A stretch of DNA of 35,722 nucleotides from Candidatus Hestiella sp. (GTDB lineage: Archaea; Thermoproteota; Thermoprotei_A; Sulfolobales; Acidilobaceae), in assembly GCA_015522625.1 (NCBI GenBank), contig WALX01000133.1, positions 1 to 35,722 on the forward strand, read 5' to 3'. The notes beneath the pieces are model-generated. The model saw nothing but the letters and a program-made list of their open reading frames with translations, was not told where the DNA came from and made no database searches. Every line of letters begins with the position of its first letter. Positions within the stretch are counted from its first letter, which is position 1. The translations under genes were made by a program, and so were the position numbers. Of this stretch, positions 14,702-23,955 are shown piece by piece.

Positions 14702-15118
14702 TTACAATTCCCTTACAACCTTTTTATCCTTGAAGATCCACCTATACTTTTCGTAGACAAAACAGTCTAATATGACATCTTCGCCCTCTCTAACTATAGA
14801 AAGACCCTCCAACGGGTTCTCTGGGGGATTGGGCAGAACTCTAGGCTTTGTAGTACCGGAATAGATAAGCCTACCTCTAAGCCTCTTCCACCAATACCTT
14901 CCATAGTATTCATATATTGTCTTGCCACTCTTGCCTTTTGGTTTATAGACCTTGTGAACAGGCTTTAAATAATAACCTTTTTTAGATGCCAAAACATTAT
15001 ACCTATAGATCTCTTCCTTCACACTATCGAGCAAACCTACTATGTCGCCATAACCACCTACGACCCTTACCCTACATTCGGATAGGGGCTCCTTCGGCTT
15101 TTCTAAATCATCCCCCAA
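14702..15118 (-). CDS. Unrecognised basic protein upstream of rqcH
   Basis: I do not recognise this 138-residue protein. It has a conserved-looking core, CRVRVVGGYGDIVGLLDSVK, then an aromatic and basic segment YEYYGRYWWKRLRGRLIYSG leading to TTKPRVLPNPPENPLEGLS and an ending KYRWIFKDKK. The basic and aromatic middle is compatible with nucleic-acid binding. It is not low-complexity or spurious in look. The start is a TTG at 15118. It is 18 bases upstream of rqcH on the same strand, so it may act with it. No membrane segment or signal peptide is visible. Confidence 0.75.
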   Translation of the reverse strand: MGDDLEKPKEPLSECRVRVVGGYGDIVGLLDSVKEEIYRYNVLASKKGYYLKPVHKVYKPKGKSGKTIYEYYGRYWWKRLRGRLIYSGTTKPRVLPNPPENPLEGLSIVREGEDVILDCFVYEKYRWIFKDKKVVREL

Positions 15119-15193
15119 CGCTGGTCATCTCGTCGCTGGGAATTTCACAGCCCTGTTATTTAACCTCTACGCATCGGTCTTAAATTATAATGA

Positions 15194-15298
15194 AGCCGAG
15201 GCCGGGATTCGAACCCGGGTTGTAACGGGTCTCTGGCAACGATGGGCAGGTTGCTCGCTACTGCAGCCCGCCGCCTTAGACCGCTCGGCCACCTCGGC
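15194..15298 (-). tRNA. tRNA-Cys(GCA) with a canonical intron
   Basis: The acceptor strands GCCGAGG (15298-15292) and CCTCGGC pair. The anticodon arm is GCGGG-CTGCAGA-CCCGT with anticodon GCA, and the T arm is CCGGG-TTCGAAT-CCCGG. About 30 bases (15260-15231) interrupt the anticodon loop after position 37, the canonical archaeal site. CCA is not encoded. On the minus strand GTTTTATTTACC (15335-15324) lies about 31 bases upstream and is a fair TATA box; it overlaps the wtpC stop. Confidence 0.93.
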
Positions 15299-15334
15299 TT
15301 CATTAGGATATGTGCCTTTGAGGGTAAATAAAAC

Positions 15335-16387
15335 CTAACGTTCAACAGACAGCCCTTTCTTCAAGAACACTACCTTAGATGGGTCTATGCAAAGCCTCAC
15401 CCTTTCCTTTAACCCCTTCTTTTTGCTAGAAAATGCCATTATCAAAATGTCGAAGAGTCTTATCGAATAGAGGTAACCATAGCTAGTTACTTGTATGTCT
15501 TCGACAAGCCCCTCATAACAGCTCCAACCATCGATCTTCTTATCAAGCACTACGTCAACAGGTTTAACGGCAATATGAGTAGTTTTGTCGTTTACTTTAA
15601 TCTTTTCCCTATCTACAGCAAAACATACGCGACCCTTAGGGCATATAAGCGATCCTTTCTTCTCATACACTTCGTATATGTTCCAGTTTGATAGGTAAGT
15701 TGCCAGCTCAAGCGTTGTAGGATTCGAATATACCTCAGAAGTTTTACCCCTTTCCAAGATCTTTCCCCTATACATAAAAAGAAGCTTAGAGTCTGGGTAG
15801 AGTACATTCTCAATAATATGGGTTACGTGTATTATCGAGGTATTGAACCTCTTTAATGCCCTAAGGGCCTTCATTATAGACAATCTTGCATTTGGATCTA
15901 GGTTAGATAATGGCTCGTCGAGCAGGAGGAGGCTTGGTTCTGGGGCTATTGCCCTTGCTATGGAAACAAGCTGCTTTTGCCCATAGCTCAGTTCCCTTGG
16001 CTTTTTATCCAAAAGGTTTCCTATGGAGAGTATCTCTGAGACCCTCTCAACTCTGTTTTTTCTTTCCTCCTTGCTCAATTTCTTAAATTTTAACCCAAAC
16101 TCAATGTTCTGCCTTACTGTCATGTTTTCAAATAGAACTATGCTTTGGGGCACATATCCGATATTTCTCTTCTCTATTGGTAATCCCGTTATATCTATTC
16201 CCTTAAAGAATATCCTGCCTGAAACTGGCTTATAGAAGCCTAGTATTGTTTTTAAAAGGGTTGTCTTTCCGCTACCATTGGGCCCAAAGAGGACTACGTA
16301 ATCATTATCTTCAACTTCAAAGGTTAATGGCCCTAGAGTGAAGTCACCCAGCTTCATTACCAATGCCCCAACCCTTAATAATGTCAA
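15335..16387 (-). CDS. wtpC: Tungstate/molybdate ABC transporter ATPase
   Basis: The ATPase powers oxyanion uptake. Walker A GPNGSGKT is at 35-42, the Q-loop around GYVPQSIVLF, the signature LSYGQ at 133-137, Walker B LLLLDEP at 153-159, and the switch histidine at 190 (HVTH). A C-terminal extension of about 130 residues resembles the regulatory/oxyanion-binding TOBE region found in molybdate and tungstate ATPases. The TTG start at 16387 overlaps the wtpB stop (TTGA). The substrate is inferred from the partner proteins, and sulfate or another oxyanion cannot be excluded. Confidence 0.85.
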   Translation of the reverse strand: MTLLRVGALVMKLGDFTLGPLTFEVEDNDYVVLFGPNGSGKTTLLKTILGFYKPVSGRIFFKGIDITGLPIEKRNIGYVPQSIVLFENMTVRQNIEFGLKFKKLSKEERKNRVERVSEILSIGNLLDKKPRELSYGQKQLVSIARAIAPEPSLLLLDEPLSNLDPNARLSIMKALRALKRFNTSIIHVTHIIENVLYPDSKLLFMYRGKILERGKTSEVYSNPTTLELATYLSNWNIYEVYEKKGSLICPKGRVCFAVDREKIKVNDKTTHIAVKPVDVVLDKKIDGWSCYEGLVEDIQVTSYGYLYSIRLFDILIMAFSSKKKGLKERVRLCIDPSKVVFLKKGLSVER

Positions 16388-17208
16388 TATATCTGCCCTC
16401 TTACCCTGAATATGGCCCTGAACAAAATAAAAATAGCTATGACTATTATTACAAGCGCCGCGGCGAATTTTACTGCCTGAAGTATTCCAAACGTGATATA
16501 ACTTTCATAAATGAAAATAGGCGAAGGATAAACCGTTTTTTTATAAAAGAAAACGTAGTATGCAATTATGAAAAGCGCACCAGCCTCTGATGTGGCCCTT
16601 GCCCATGTTAACAGGGCCCCATTTAGTATCGATCTTTTGATACTAGGAATCGTTACCCTAAAAAAAGTTGCAAATCTTGAAGCACCAAGGCTCCTAGAAA
16701 CGAGCTCTACCTCAGGATCCACCATGGCTATAGAAGATTCCACAACCTTTATAGTATAGGTAGATGAAAGGTATGAGACTGCTAAGATGGCACCAAATAT
16801 AGTGTCTAATACCGTTATTCCAAACCTGTGTAGAAAAGGACCTACACCATATTGTGAAGAGAAGGCAAGCAAAACCATTAACCCAACGACTATGTGTGGT
16901 ATAACTATTGGTATATCTATTAGCGTTTCGAGGAGACTTTTGAACTTAAAATCATATCTTGCCATTACATAGCCTAATGGCACACCGAATAGGACTGCAA
17001 AAACCGATGTAATTGTTGAAATTATTAGGGTAACCTCGATGGATAGCATAAAAGACCTGTTCTCTAGGGATGTAACAAACCCACTCCCGCCAAGGACTAA
17101 CAGGAGCACTAGCGGATAGGCAAAGAAAAGCAATATCAATAAAGAAAAAACAACAAGGAATGCAAAAAATGGTAGGGAATTTAAACTCCTCACCACTGCA
17201 CCACTCAT
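16384..17208 (-). CDS. wtpB: Tungstate/molybdate ABC transporter permease
   Basis: The 274-residue integral membrane protein has about six hydrophobic helices and a permease (BPD_transp_1) signature in the loop facing the ATPase: VELVSRSLGASRFATFFRVT, then IPSIKRSILNGALLTWARA. The leading part (FGVPLGYVMARYDFK...TLIDIPIVIPHIVVGLMVLLAF) matches oxyanion permeases of the WtpB/ModB type. ATG 17208 overlaps the wtpA stop by ATGA, showing tight operon organisation. Both partner genes are intact. Confidence 0.87.
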   Translation of the reverse strand: MSGAVVRSLNSLPFFAFLVVFSLLILLFFAYPLVLLLVLGGSGFVTSLENRSFMLSIEVTLIISTITSVFAVLFGVPLGYVMARYDFKFKSLLETLIDIPIVIPHIVVGLMVLLAFSSQYGVGPFLHRFGITVLDTIFGAILAVSYLSSTYTIKVVESSIAMVDPEVELVSRSLGASRFATFFRVTIPSIKRSILNGALLTWARATSEAGALFIIAYYVFFYKKTVYPSPIFIYESYITFGILQAVKFAAALVIIVIAIFILFRAIFRVRGQIY

Positions 17209-18353
17209 TTAAATATGCTTATGAGAGTCGTTTGATTTACTGGCTTGACAAACGGCCTTACCTGTGCTGGGACGCCTGAATAGTTACCATAAACTATTCC
17301 AGGGACTATCGGATCAATTCCGTAATGCTTCAATATCGTTTGACCCTTGGGGCTGAATAACAGCAAAATAAAATCAACCCCCGCCTCCTTATTCGAGGCC
17401 TTGTTTGGAATTGTTATGGTATATACTACCGGATTACAAGCAAAAGTTTTGCTTGTTCCCAGCTCTGTCCACGTCACGTTAACTCTATGATAATAGGGAA
17501 CGTAGCTTAAATTTCCTAGGTTTATTAATGGTGGTAAAGTGATGTAAGTTATATTTACACCTTTGCTCCTGTAGAATTCTACTTGAGGCATTGCGTTTGA
17601 TAAATAAGAAGAGAGTATGAAATTTATAGAATTGTTTGTTGCCATAAGGCTCAACAAGTCTATTTCTGTGTTCCTCATATAGTATTTCTTTGGGTTTTTA
17701 TATACATTATTATATAAATATGAGGAGTTGCCAAAGAAGGTCAACCCGGCCAGTTTTAGGACGCATTGCGCTTGGTAACCACTAGGATCCGTAAAGGGAT
17801 TTGACACACCTATAATCGATGAAGGGTTGAGAGCTATGATAGAAAATATTTCCTTCCAGGTCTGGTTCCATTGGCTTGTGTAAGGCTTAAGCGTTTCTGC
17901 CTTTTTCCACAAGGCATATACCTCTTTGCCAACCTTGGTTTGCAAATCTACTATTATTACCATCTGTGTTGTCCCAAAGGCTATCTCATAGCTAGCTGTA
18001 GCAGGGAACAGGATAGATGGAATGCTTGTAGTGTCAGCAGAAGCTACGGCACTGAACTCATTTGTAGCTTTCTCTTCATGAGCTACCTCTTCGCTGCCTT
18101 TAAATAAAGGCGTTCCTAAAGGTATTTTGTGGTATATATTGGCAAATTCCTTTAACATAGCACCAAAAGAAAATTTCAAAGTACCTGCCGCGCCTATAGT
18201 AAACACGTTTAAGCCACTTGAACTGCTGGTCACATTTGGTTTAACCGTAGGGGCACTACTTGAAACCCTATGGGAAAAATAGTACGTAGTGGGTACCCCT
18301 ACAACCAATCCAATTACAATTCCTATAGCCAAGTATGCCCAAAAATTGCTCAT
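17205..18353 (-). CDS. wtpA: Tungstate/molybdate-binding lipoprotein-like protein
   Basis: The extracellular solute-binding component. An N-terminal hydrophobic segment (FWAYLAIGIVIGLVVGVPTT) and a Ser/Thr-rich linker anchor it outside the membrane. The binding domain starts at VFTIGAAGTLKFSFGAMLKE and includes ASADTTSIPSILFPATASY and FGTTQMVIIV, matching WtpA/ModA-type oxyanion binders. The C-terminal lobe has EAGVDFILLLFSPKGQTIL and YGIDPIVPG. ATG 18353 is used; GTG 18362 is in frame. The gene begins the operon, preceded by a short gap and a ribbon-helix-helix gene. Tungsten is a known cofactor in hyperthermophiles, consistent with the context. Confidence 0.85.
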   Translation of the reverse strand: MSNFWAYLAIGIVIGLVVGVPTTYYFSHRVSSSAPTVKPNVTSSSSGLNVFTIGAAGTLKFSFGAMLKEFANIYHKIPLGTPLFKGSEEVAHEEKATNEFSAVASADTTSIPSILFPATASYEIAFGTTQMVIIVDLQTKVGKEVYALWKKAETLKPYTSQWNQTWKEIFSIIALNPSSIIGVSNPFTDPSGYQAQCVLKLAGLTFFGNSSYLYNNVYKNPKKYYMRNTEIDLLSLMATNNSINFILSSYLSNAMPQVEFYRSKGVNITYITLPPLINLGNLSYVPYYHRVNVTWTELGTSKTFACNPVVYTITIPNKASNKEAGVDFILLLFSPKGQTILKHYGIDPIVPGIVYGNYSGVPAQVRPFVKPVNQTTLISIFK

Positions 18354-18385
18354 AGCAACCACGGTTAGGTAAACTTTGCTACAAA

Positions 18386-18411
18386 AAATTTATGGATGTT
18401 TGTATCTTACA
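18386..18411 (-). promoter_or_regulatory. Putative wtpABC promoter with a nearby short palindrome
   Basis: On the minus strand CATAAATTT (18394-18386) is a reasonable TATA box placing transcription near 18364, at the wtpA start, so the message may be leaderless. The palindromic TGTAAGATACA (18411-18401) lies just upstream and is a possible operator for the ribbon-helix-helix protein encoded next door. Both are inferences from spacing. Confidence 0.35.
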
Positions 18412-18423
18412 CCTACATATTTT

Positions 18424-18591
18424 TTACTGCTTATATATTTCTGCGTCCAAATAACGCCTTATAGCGTTCCTTATGATTTCGCTTCTATTCATTCCTCTTT
18501 TCAATCCTTCTTTATCTATCTGGTATAGGGTACCAACATCTATCCTAAAGCTTATTATCCTTAGGTCTGGCGCTCTTCTTGAGCTCTGCAT
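18424..18591 (-). CDS. Ribbon-helix-helix (CopG-type) transcription regulator
   Basis: The 55-residue protein has the RHH pattern: a beta strand (LRIISFRID), helix A (TLYQIDKEGLKRG) and helix B (NRSEIIRNAIRRYLDAEI). Such proteins bind short palindromes as dimers. ATG 18591 (MQSSRR) is preferred over the TTG at 18618. TATAATT-like sequence lies about 30 bases upstream, suggesting a leaderless message. The gene points into wtpABC with a gap of about 60-70 bases, so control of oxyanion uptake is a natural guess. Confidence 0.75.
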   Translation of the reverse strand: MQSSRRAPDLRIISFRIDVGTLYQIDKEGLKRGMNRSEIIRNAIRRYLDAEIYKQ

Positions 18592-18707
18592 AGCCCGACA
18601 CCATATCGGTAATACCAATTATAGCAAAATTAGCTTCCTGATATATTACATAACCATAGTCAAATCCGTAAGTATCATTGTTACATACGAAAGTATTTCT
18701 AAGAAAG

Positions 18708-18719
18708 GCTTAAATATTA
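18708..18719 (+). promoter_or_regulatory. TATA box of tRNA-Met
   Basis: GCTTAAATATTA is centred about 30 bases before the tRNA 5' end at 18744, the expected distance for an archaeal tRNA promoter. Confidence 0.5.
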
Positions 18720-18743
18720 TTAAAACATAGAAAATCCTATTGG

Positions 18744-18849
18744 GCCGCCGTAGCTCAGGAGGTTAGAGCGCCGGACTCATACGGCCCTTTAACCGAAAAT
18801 CGTGCTCTGGGAAATCCGGAGGTCCCGGGTTCGAATCCCGGCGGCGGCA
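18744..18849 (+). tRNA. tRNA-Met(CAT), elongator type, with a canonical intron
   Basis: The acceptor strands GCCGCCG and CGGCGGC pair, the D arm is GCTC/GAGC, the anticodon arm CCGGA-CTCATAA-TCCGG carries CAT, and the T arm is CCGGG-TTCGAAT-CCCGG. About 32 bases (18782-18813) are inserted after position 37. CCA is not encoded. The body resembles archaeal elongator tRNA-Met; the CAT-bearing tRNA-Ile2 is the alternative. Confidence 0.92.
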
Positions 18850-18876
18850 CGTCCTGCTGGCTAATCCAACAAAAAA

Positions 18877-20340
18877 TCAATAGTATATGCTTGATATGCT
18901 CTTAAGTAAGAAAGGAGAATATATACCAAGTACTATGATGGCTATTGCACCTATCAACAGCGCCACTGTGTATGTCTTGCTTAGCTTTACGTTGCTCTTG
19001 CCCTTAGATACTATTTCCCTAGAAGCTATTATATAGTAAACTGAGCTTATGCCGCTGTTGATTAATGCTATTAATACTAGCCATAGGCTATAGCCAGAAG
19101 TTGATATGAAAAGGTAAACCTTACCCCAGAAGCCCATAAATGGTGGTACTCCTAGGAGGCTCAACAGCAATATTAATATAGAAACAGCAGCTACTGGATG
19201 GCTGCTTAGCATGCCCTGTAGATCGCTCAGTCTCTTGTTTGAGTCCCCAACAAAGGCAAACAAAGGCGTTTTTGCTATCCCATAGGCTATTGTCTGCAAA
19301 GCAACCGCAAAAAGCGCTAGTTTCAAAAGTACAGGATTACCTATGCCAGCAAAATATGCCGCAGCAGCAATCGCCGCAAAGATATAGCCAGTATGGGCCA
19401 TGCTGCTATATGAAAGTATCATCTGGAAATTTCTTGTTGTCAGTGCGGAAATGTTTCCGTAGATCATGGTTGCCACAGCAAAAACAGCCACTATTATTGC
19501 AGTATAGTTGGAAATTGGGTCAGCGCCATGGATTGAATAGCTAAACACCACTATGGTTCTAGCGATAATAGCTATAAAGCCTAGCTTTATTACCCCTGCG
19601 ACGAAGGATATGCCCCTGCCGTCTCCTCTTCCATAGACTTGTGGTAGCCACCAGTGGAATGGGAACAGACCAACCTTAAAGCCTAATGCTGCAAGGAAGA
19701 GCAACACGGCCATGCTTGCAATCCTTATGCTACCTTTAGTTAACGGTAGGAGTGATGAGAAGGAAAACTCCATAGGGGCGTGCTTTGGCGTGATAGCCAA
19801 AAATGCTATCCATGCTATTAATATAAGTGTTGCTATCATGCCTACCATAACGTACCTTATAGCAGCTTGTTTGCTTTCTTTTGCATCTGGAAGGGAAACA
19901 AAAATATAGCTAACTAATGAAACAATTAGCCATGATGCCAGCAACATCAAGGCATCGTTTGATCCAGTCAAGAAGAATAGGCCAAATAGGGTTAACGGTA
20001 TAAGGCTATACATAGCTGGACTTGATCTCCACCTCGCTCCAACGTTTCCTACCGCTACAAGGAATATTATGGATGTTATAGAAATACCGAGCAATATCAC
20101 TGATGTAAATGAGTCCTGTATTACTAAACCATTATAGAATACAAGGTAGTGAGATAGAGAAGCGTATAGTGTCAGTATTGCTACTATAAAGAAGGTCCCT
20201 ATGCTTATCGCTGAAATTACTAGCGGCCATATGCTTTCCTTGTTTGACACACCCGTTATTGGCGCTATCAAGCCGAAAGCAAGCGTCAGATAAAGGAAGA
20301 ATTCTATAACGGAATTTATACCAATCATATCTATCACCAT
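18877..20340 (-). CDS. nuoN: Complex I subunit N (antiporter-like)
   Basis: A 487-residue integral membrane protein with about 14 hydrophobic segments and the antiporter-like (ND2/NuoN) domain. Blocks such as ALGFKVGLFPFHWWLPQVYG, with the functional lysine (K229), and LSYSSMAHTGYIFAAIA are typical. It forms part of the proton-pumping arm of complex I. The start ATG overlaps the nuoL stop by seven bases (ATGGTGA). It is the last gene of the operon, and tRNA-Met follows on the other strand. Length is normal. Confidence 0.92.
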   Translation of the reverse strand: MVIDMIGINSVIEFFLYLTLAFGLIAPITGVSNKESIWPLVISAISIGTFFIVAILTLYASLSHYLVFYNGLVIQDSFTSVILLGISITSIIFLVAVGNVGARWRSSPAMYSLIPLTLFGLFFLTGSNDALMLLASWLIVSLVSYIFVSLPDAKESKQAAIRYVMVGMIATLILIAWIAFLAITPKHAPMEFSFSSLLPLTKGSIRIASMAVLLFLAALGFKVGLFPFHWWLPQVYGRGDGRGISFVAGVIKLGFIAIIARTIVVFSYSIHGADPISNYTAIIVAVFAVATMIYGNISALTTRNFQMILSYSSMAHTGYIFAAIAAAAYFAGIGNPVLLKLALFAVALQTIAYGIAKTPLFAFVGDSNKRLSDLQGMLSSHPVAAVSILILLLSLLGVPPFMGFWGKVYLFISTSGYSLWLVLIALINSGISSVYYIIASREIVSKGKSNVKLSKTYTVALLIGAIAIIVLGIYSPFLLKSISSIYY

Positions 20341-22394
20341 CCGAAGTATATTAATAACATTACTATGCTTACCATCGCTATGTATATTGCTACAAGATAG
20401 TCGGTTCGTCCCCTGAAGAAAGTCCTTAATCCGAGCGATGTGAGTTCTCCAGCTTTCACCAGTACCCTATGATAGAAAAGATCTATAGCAACGTTGATAA
20501 CGTTAGATATCCACGATAGCCCCATAAACGGATATAAGAAGAGATAGTAAAGGCCAGAATTGATGAACCACCTATCGAACAAGAACGTGTGTATTGCCCT
20601 TAAAGCTGAGCTCCTCTCCAACAAGCCCATGAAGTTGTACCGCCTGTAGTAGAGCAACGCAATTATTATGAAGTCTATTATTATTAATGTAGTTATGGTT
20701 ATCGTTGAGGCATCTATTGCTACATTAAATACAGGGAAGGCTTTTATACCCAACGTCTCAAACATGCCTATAGCTAGCCCCTTTCCTGTATAAATCCATA
20801 ACACCCCCAAGACTATTGCTGCTAAAGCCAATACAGTATACGGGGCAAGCATAAGTATTGGCGCTTCCTTTAGATGGTGCTTGGATTCCTTGTTTTTAAT
20901 GTAAGGGGGTTCATGGAAAACCCTTATTATTAACCTCGAAATATAGGCTGCAGTAAAGAATACCGCAAAAACCGCGAAGAGGTACAGGCCAAGATAACCA
21001 GTTTTGCCAACGTTCTCTAGTACAAGTTCCTTACCGAAGAAGCCGCTAAAAGGTGGTATGGCTGCCAAGCTTAATCCAGAAAGCCACATGGCAACGGCAG
21101 TTACCTTCATGTATTTCGAGTAGTTGCCCATATGATCTATAAATCTGCTATTGGCCACATGAAGGGCATACCCTGCTATCAAGAACAGCGCAGCTTTAAA
21201 TATAGCGTGTGCCAAGAGCATTGCTATCCCTGCAACCTCTGCGTCAGCCATGACGTGAAAGTTGTGAGTCGTAACGAAAAGGCCTCCAGCAGCAACAGCA
21301 AGTATCATGTAACCCAAGTATTCCGCCGTTGAATATGCCAGTATTAGCTTAAATTCATTGCTTACTATCGCCATTGTAGCCATAATAAATACAGTGGTTA
21401 CTGCTATTCCTGCAAGTATGTAGAAGTATTCGTGCGTTTGAGAAACAGCTAGGGCACTCGCAGCCACTGCCCCTACAAAGAATATTGGTGCAAACCTCAA
21501 TACAAAATATACACCAGCCTTTACCATCGTTGCTGCATGTATTAATGCAGAGACTGGCGTTGGACCGGTCATAGCAGTTACAAGCCATTCATGGAATGGA
21601 AACTGTGCGCTTTTTGATATGGCTCCTAGCGTGAATATGAGCAAAAACGCCGCAAGCATACCTTTAGATGCCAGCTCCCCCATCCAAGCACCTGCGCTTG
21701 AATAAACTGAGAGGAGATTCATCGAATAGTGGGCTAGGAAGAATAGACCGGTTATCCCTATCAAGAACCCTATATCGCCTATCCTAGTAAATATCATTGC
21801 CCTAAGACCGCTATTACTTGGCTCAAAATACATTGGTAGGCCCAATGCCTTTCTGTTTGGAACGCCTACCCAGTACTTTTCTTCATCTGTATACCAATGG
21901 CCTATTAGCGCATAGCTTGCAAGGCCTGTACCCTCCCATCCTATAAACATAAGGATTAGGTTGCTAGCATCCACAAGGAGCAACATGCTGCCAACGAAGA
22001 ATGACATGAAAAAGAAGTACCTTTGCACTCCCCAATCTTTCTTCATGTATTCAATGCTATATGCAACTATTAAGAAGCTTAGCCAAGAAACTATGGTAGA
22101 CATTATTGCGCCTAGACCGTCTAAGTAGGCACCTACCTTTATTTTGAGGAAGGTTACCCAATACCACGATGTCTGCGCTATTATCACTTCGTGCCTTATC
22201 AATACATAATATAAAGCAAATGTTGATATTATCGAAGAGATAAGTATGCTCAATACACTTATTAAATCATATACCTTTTCATTTCTTACTCCTACGAGCC
22301 ACAGTATCGCCAGTACGCCTGCTGCAAAAAATGGGGACAGCCATATTGAATTCCATTCCCACCAGTTCCCATAAACAACTACCATAAACATCAC
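20334..22394 (-). CDS. nuoL: Complex I subunit L
   Basis: The 686-residue antiporter-like subunit is long, as usual for NuoL, because of its C-terminal lateral helix and last transmembrane segment. Typical parts are LIMFIGWEGTGLASYALIGH, KSAQFPFHEWLVTAMTGPTP, VSALIHAATMVKAGVYFVLR and LAYSTAEYLGYMILA, with the conserved lysine and glutamate residues of the proton path. The GTG start (GTGATGTTT) overlaps the nuoM stop (TGA). Confidence 0.93.
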   Translation of the reverse strand: MMFMVVVYGNWWEWNSIWLSPFFAAGVLAILWLVGVRNEKVYDLISVLSILISSIISTFALYYVLIRHEVIIAQTSWYWVTFLKIKVGAYLDGLGAIMSTIVSWLSFLIVAYSIEYMKKDWGVQRYFFFMSFFVGSMLLLVDASNLILMFIGWEGTGLASYALIGHWYTDEEKYWVGVPNRKALGLPMYFEPSNSGLRAMIFTRIGDIGFLIGITGLFFLAHYSMNLLSVYSSAGAWMGELASKGMLAAFLLIFTLGAISKSAQFPFHEWLVTAMTGPTPVSALIHAATMVKAGVYFVLRFAPIFFVGAVAASALAVSQTHEYFYILAGIAVTTVFIMATMAIVSNEFKLILAYSTAEYLGYMILAVAAGGLFVTTHNFHVMADAEVAGIAMLLAHAIFKAALFLIAGYALHVANSRFIDHMGNYSKYMKVTAVAMWLSGLSLAAIPPFSGFFGKELVLENVGKTGYLGLYLFAVFAVFFTAAYISRLIIRVFHEPPYIKNKESKHHLKEAPILMLAPYTVLALAAIVLGVLWIYTGKGLAIGMFETLGIKAFPVFNVAIDASTITITTLIIIDFIIIALLYYRRYNFMGLLERSSALRAIHTFLFDRWFINSGLYYLFLYPFMGLSWISNVINVAIDLFYHRVLVKAGELTSLGLRTFFRGRTDYLVAIYIAMVSIVMLLIYFGW

Positions 22395-23953
22395 CTACCT
22401 AAAAAAGATATGATAAATGATATTGCTGAGTGGTTTAGCCCATTCATTAGCGGATTTATGTACAAGAAAAATACAAACCCAAAAACTGCAATTGCCAGCA
22501 TGGAAAGCTTAAACCCATCAATCTTTTCGTGTTCCTTGACCTCACCTCTCATCTGTCCATAAAATACCCTACGCATCATTACAAAAGAATAGGTTGCCGT
22601 TATTGTTAGGGATACAATTAACAGGAACGTGAAGCCTATCAACCCGCCTAGGCTACTTAGCGCAACCGACTTAACCACACCCATTACAATTAATATCTCA
22701 CTCCACATGCCTATTGTTGGTGGTATGCCGGATAGGTTCATAAAGCCGAACAGGGCCAAGGCGGCGGTGAATGGGTACATCTTTGCTAGCCCTCCCATCT
22801 TCTTTATGTTCCTTAGGTTCCCAAGTTCCGTTATAAACACACCTGAAACCATGAAAAGTATGGCTTTTCCTATTGCATGAGAGAGATATATTAGCATTGC
22901 GCCTGCAATACCATAGGAAGTCAGGGTCGATAAGCCTAGGAGCATATATCCCATCTGGCTTATACCAGAATACGCAAGAAATCTTTTGAAATCAGCCTGG
23001 CGAACGGCAAGAAGACCTCCATAAATGAGCGTGAGAAATGCTATGCCGAGCAATATAGGTCTCCAGCTAAGCATTATTGATGGGAAATACTGAAAGACAA
23101 ACCTGGCTAACGCGTATCCTGCCAAACCAGTTAGGTTAGAGGAGAGGAGGGCCGATATGGGCGTTGGAGATTCTGCATAGGTATACGGGGCCCACATATG
23201 GACACCAAATATTGCCATTTTCACGAAAAGCCCAATGGTCATCAAGAGGGCAATTGCAACAGCTGCCTCCCCAAGCTTTGCTTGCAGGGAGCCCACAGGC
23301 GACAGAACCCCATTGCTTAACGTCATATAATTAAATGACCCTATCACATATCCAAGGTAAAGAATGCCCGTGAGGAGTATTACAGCGCCTATGTGGGTCC
23401 AAACGAAGTATAGCAAGGAATACCTTTTCCTGTTGCCATAGCCGTAATAGGCTATAAGCAAAAACGACGAAGCCAGCGTTCCTTCAAGAAATATATAAAA
23501 TTCTATTAGGTTTGTGGAATATGCAATGCCAAGCATTGTTACAGCGAAAAGATTGTATAGAAAAGTATAGGCCCCTAGATTAGGAGCAGATACTTTCTCT
23601 TTCTTTAGTTCCTCTATCCTGTTCTTCATGTATTTAATGCCATAAAATGCTACAAACGCTGTAACTATTGAAATTCCTATAACTATTGGGGCTGAGAGAC
23701 CATCAACGGCAAAGTAGAAGGTACCTATCTTATACTTTACCAAATTTATTGACAAAGGATCGACTATCCCCTTGTAGATTTGGCCCGTGGCATAATAATA
23801 TAAAACCAAAACCAATGGGATAAGCAATGATATGGCTGATATGTCGATCAATGCCTTTACTGCCTTTTCGTATCTTCCAAGACCCCAAGCTATAATGCCC
23901 AAAAACAGTGGAAGAAGAAACGAAAGCCAAAGGTATGGAAATGACAACATCAT
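22391..23953 (-). CDS. nuoM: Complex I subunit M
   Basis: A 520-residue antiporter-like subunit with about 14 transmembrane segments. The block NLIEFYIFLEGTLASSFLLI carries the conserved glutamate, and VKMAIFGVHMWAPYTYAESP, TPISALLSSNLTGLAGYALA and LAYSGISQMGYMLLGLSTL complete the pump core. It begins two bases after the nuoK stop (TAA CC ATG ATG). In this operon M comes before L, unlike the L-M-N order of many bacteria. Confidence 0.93.
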   Translation of the reverse strand: MMLSFPYLWLSFLLPLFLGIIAWGLGRYEKAVKALIDISAISLLIPLVLVLYYYATGQIYKGIVDPLSINLVKYKIGTFYFAVDGLSAPIVIGISIVTAFVAFYGIKYMKNRIEELKKEKVSAPNLGAYTFLYNLFAVTMLGIAYSTNLIEFYIFLEGTLASSFLLIAYYGYGNRKRYSLLYFVWTHIGAVILLTGILYLGYVIGSFNYMTLSNGVLSPVGSLQAKLGEAAVAIALLMTIGLFVKMAIFGVHMWAPYTYAESPTPISALLSSNLTGLAGYALARFVFQYFPSIMLSWRPILLGIAFLTLIYGGLLAVRQADFKRFLAYSGISQMGYMLLGLSTLTSYGIAGAMLIYLSHAIGKAILFMVSGVFITELGNLRNIKKMGGLAKMYPFTAALALFGFMNLSGIPPTIGMWSEILIVMGVVKSVALSSLGGLIGFTFLLIVSLTITATYSFVMMRRVFYGQMRGEVKEHEKIDGFKLSMLAIAVFGFVFFLYINPLMNGLNHSAISFIISFLGR

Positions 23954-23955
23954 GG

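Noticed and set aside
15194-15298. Reading the 15-kb tRNA as tRNA-Leu or tRNA-Ser because of the long middle
   Set aside because: The extra bases are an intron after position 37; without it the variable loop is short and the anticodon is GCA (Cys).
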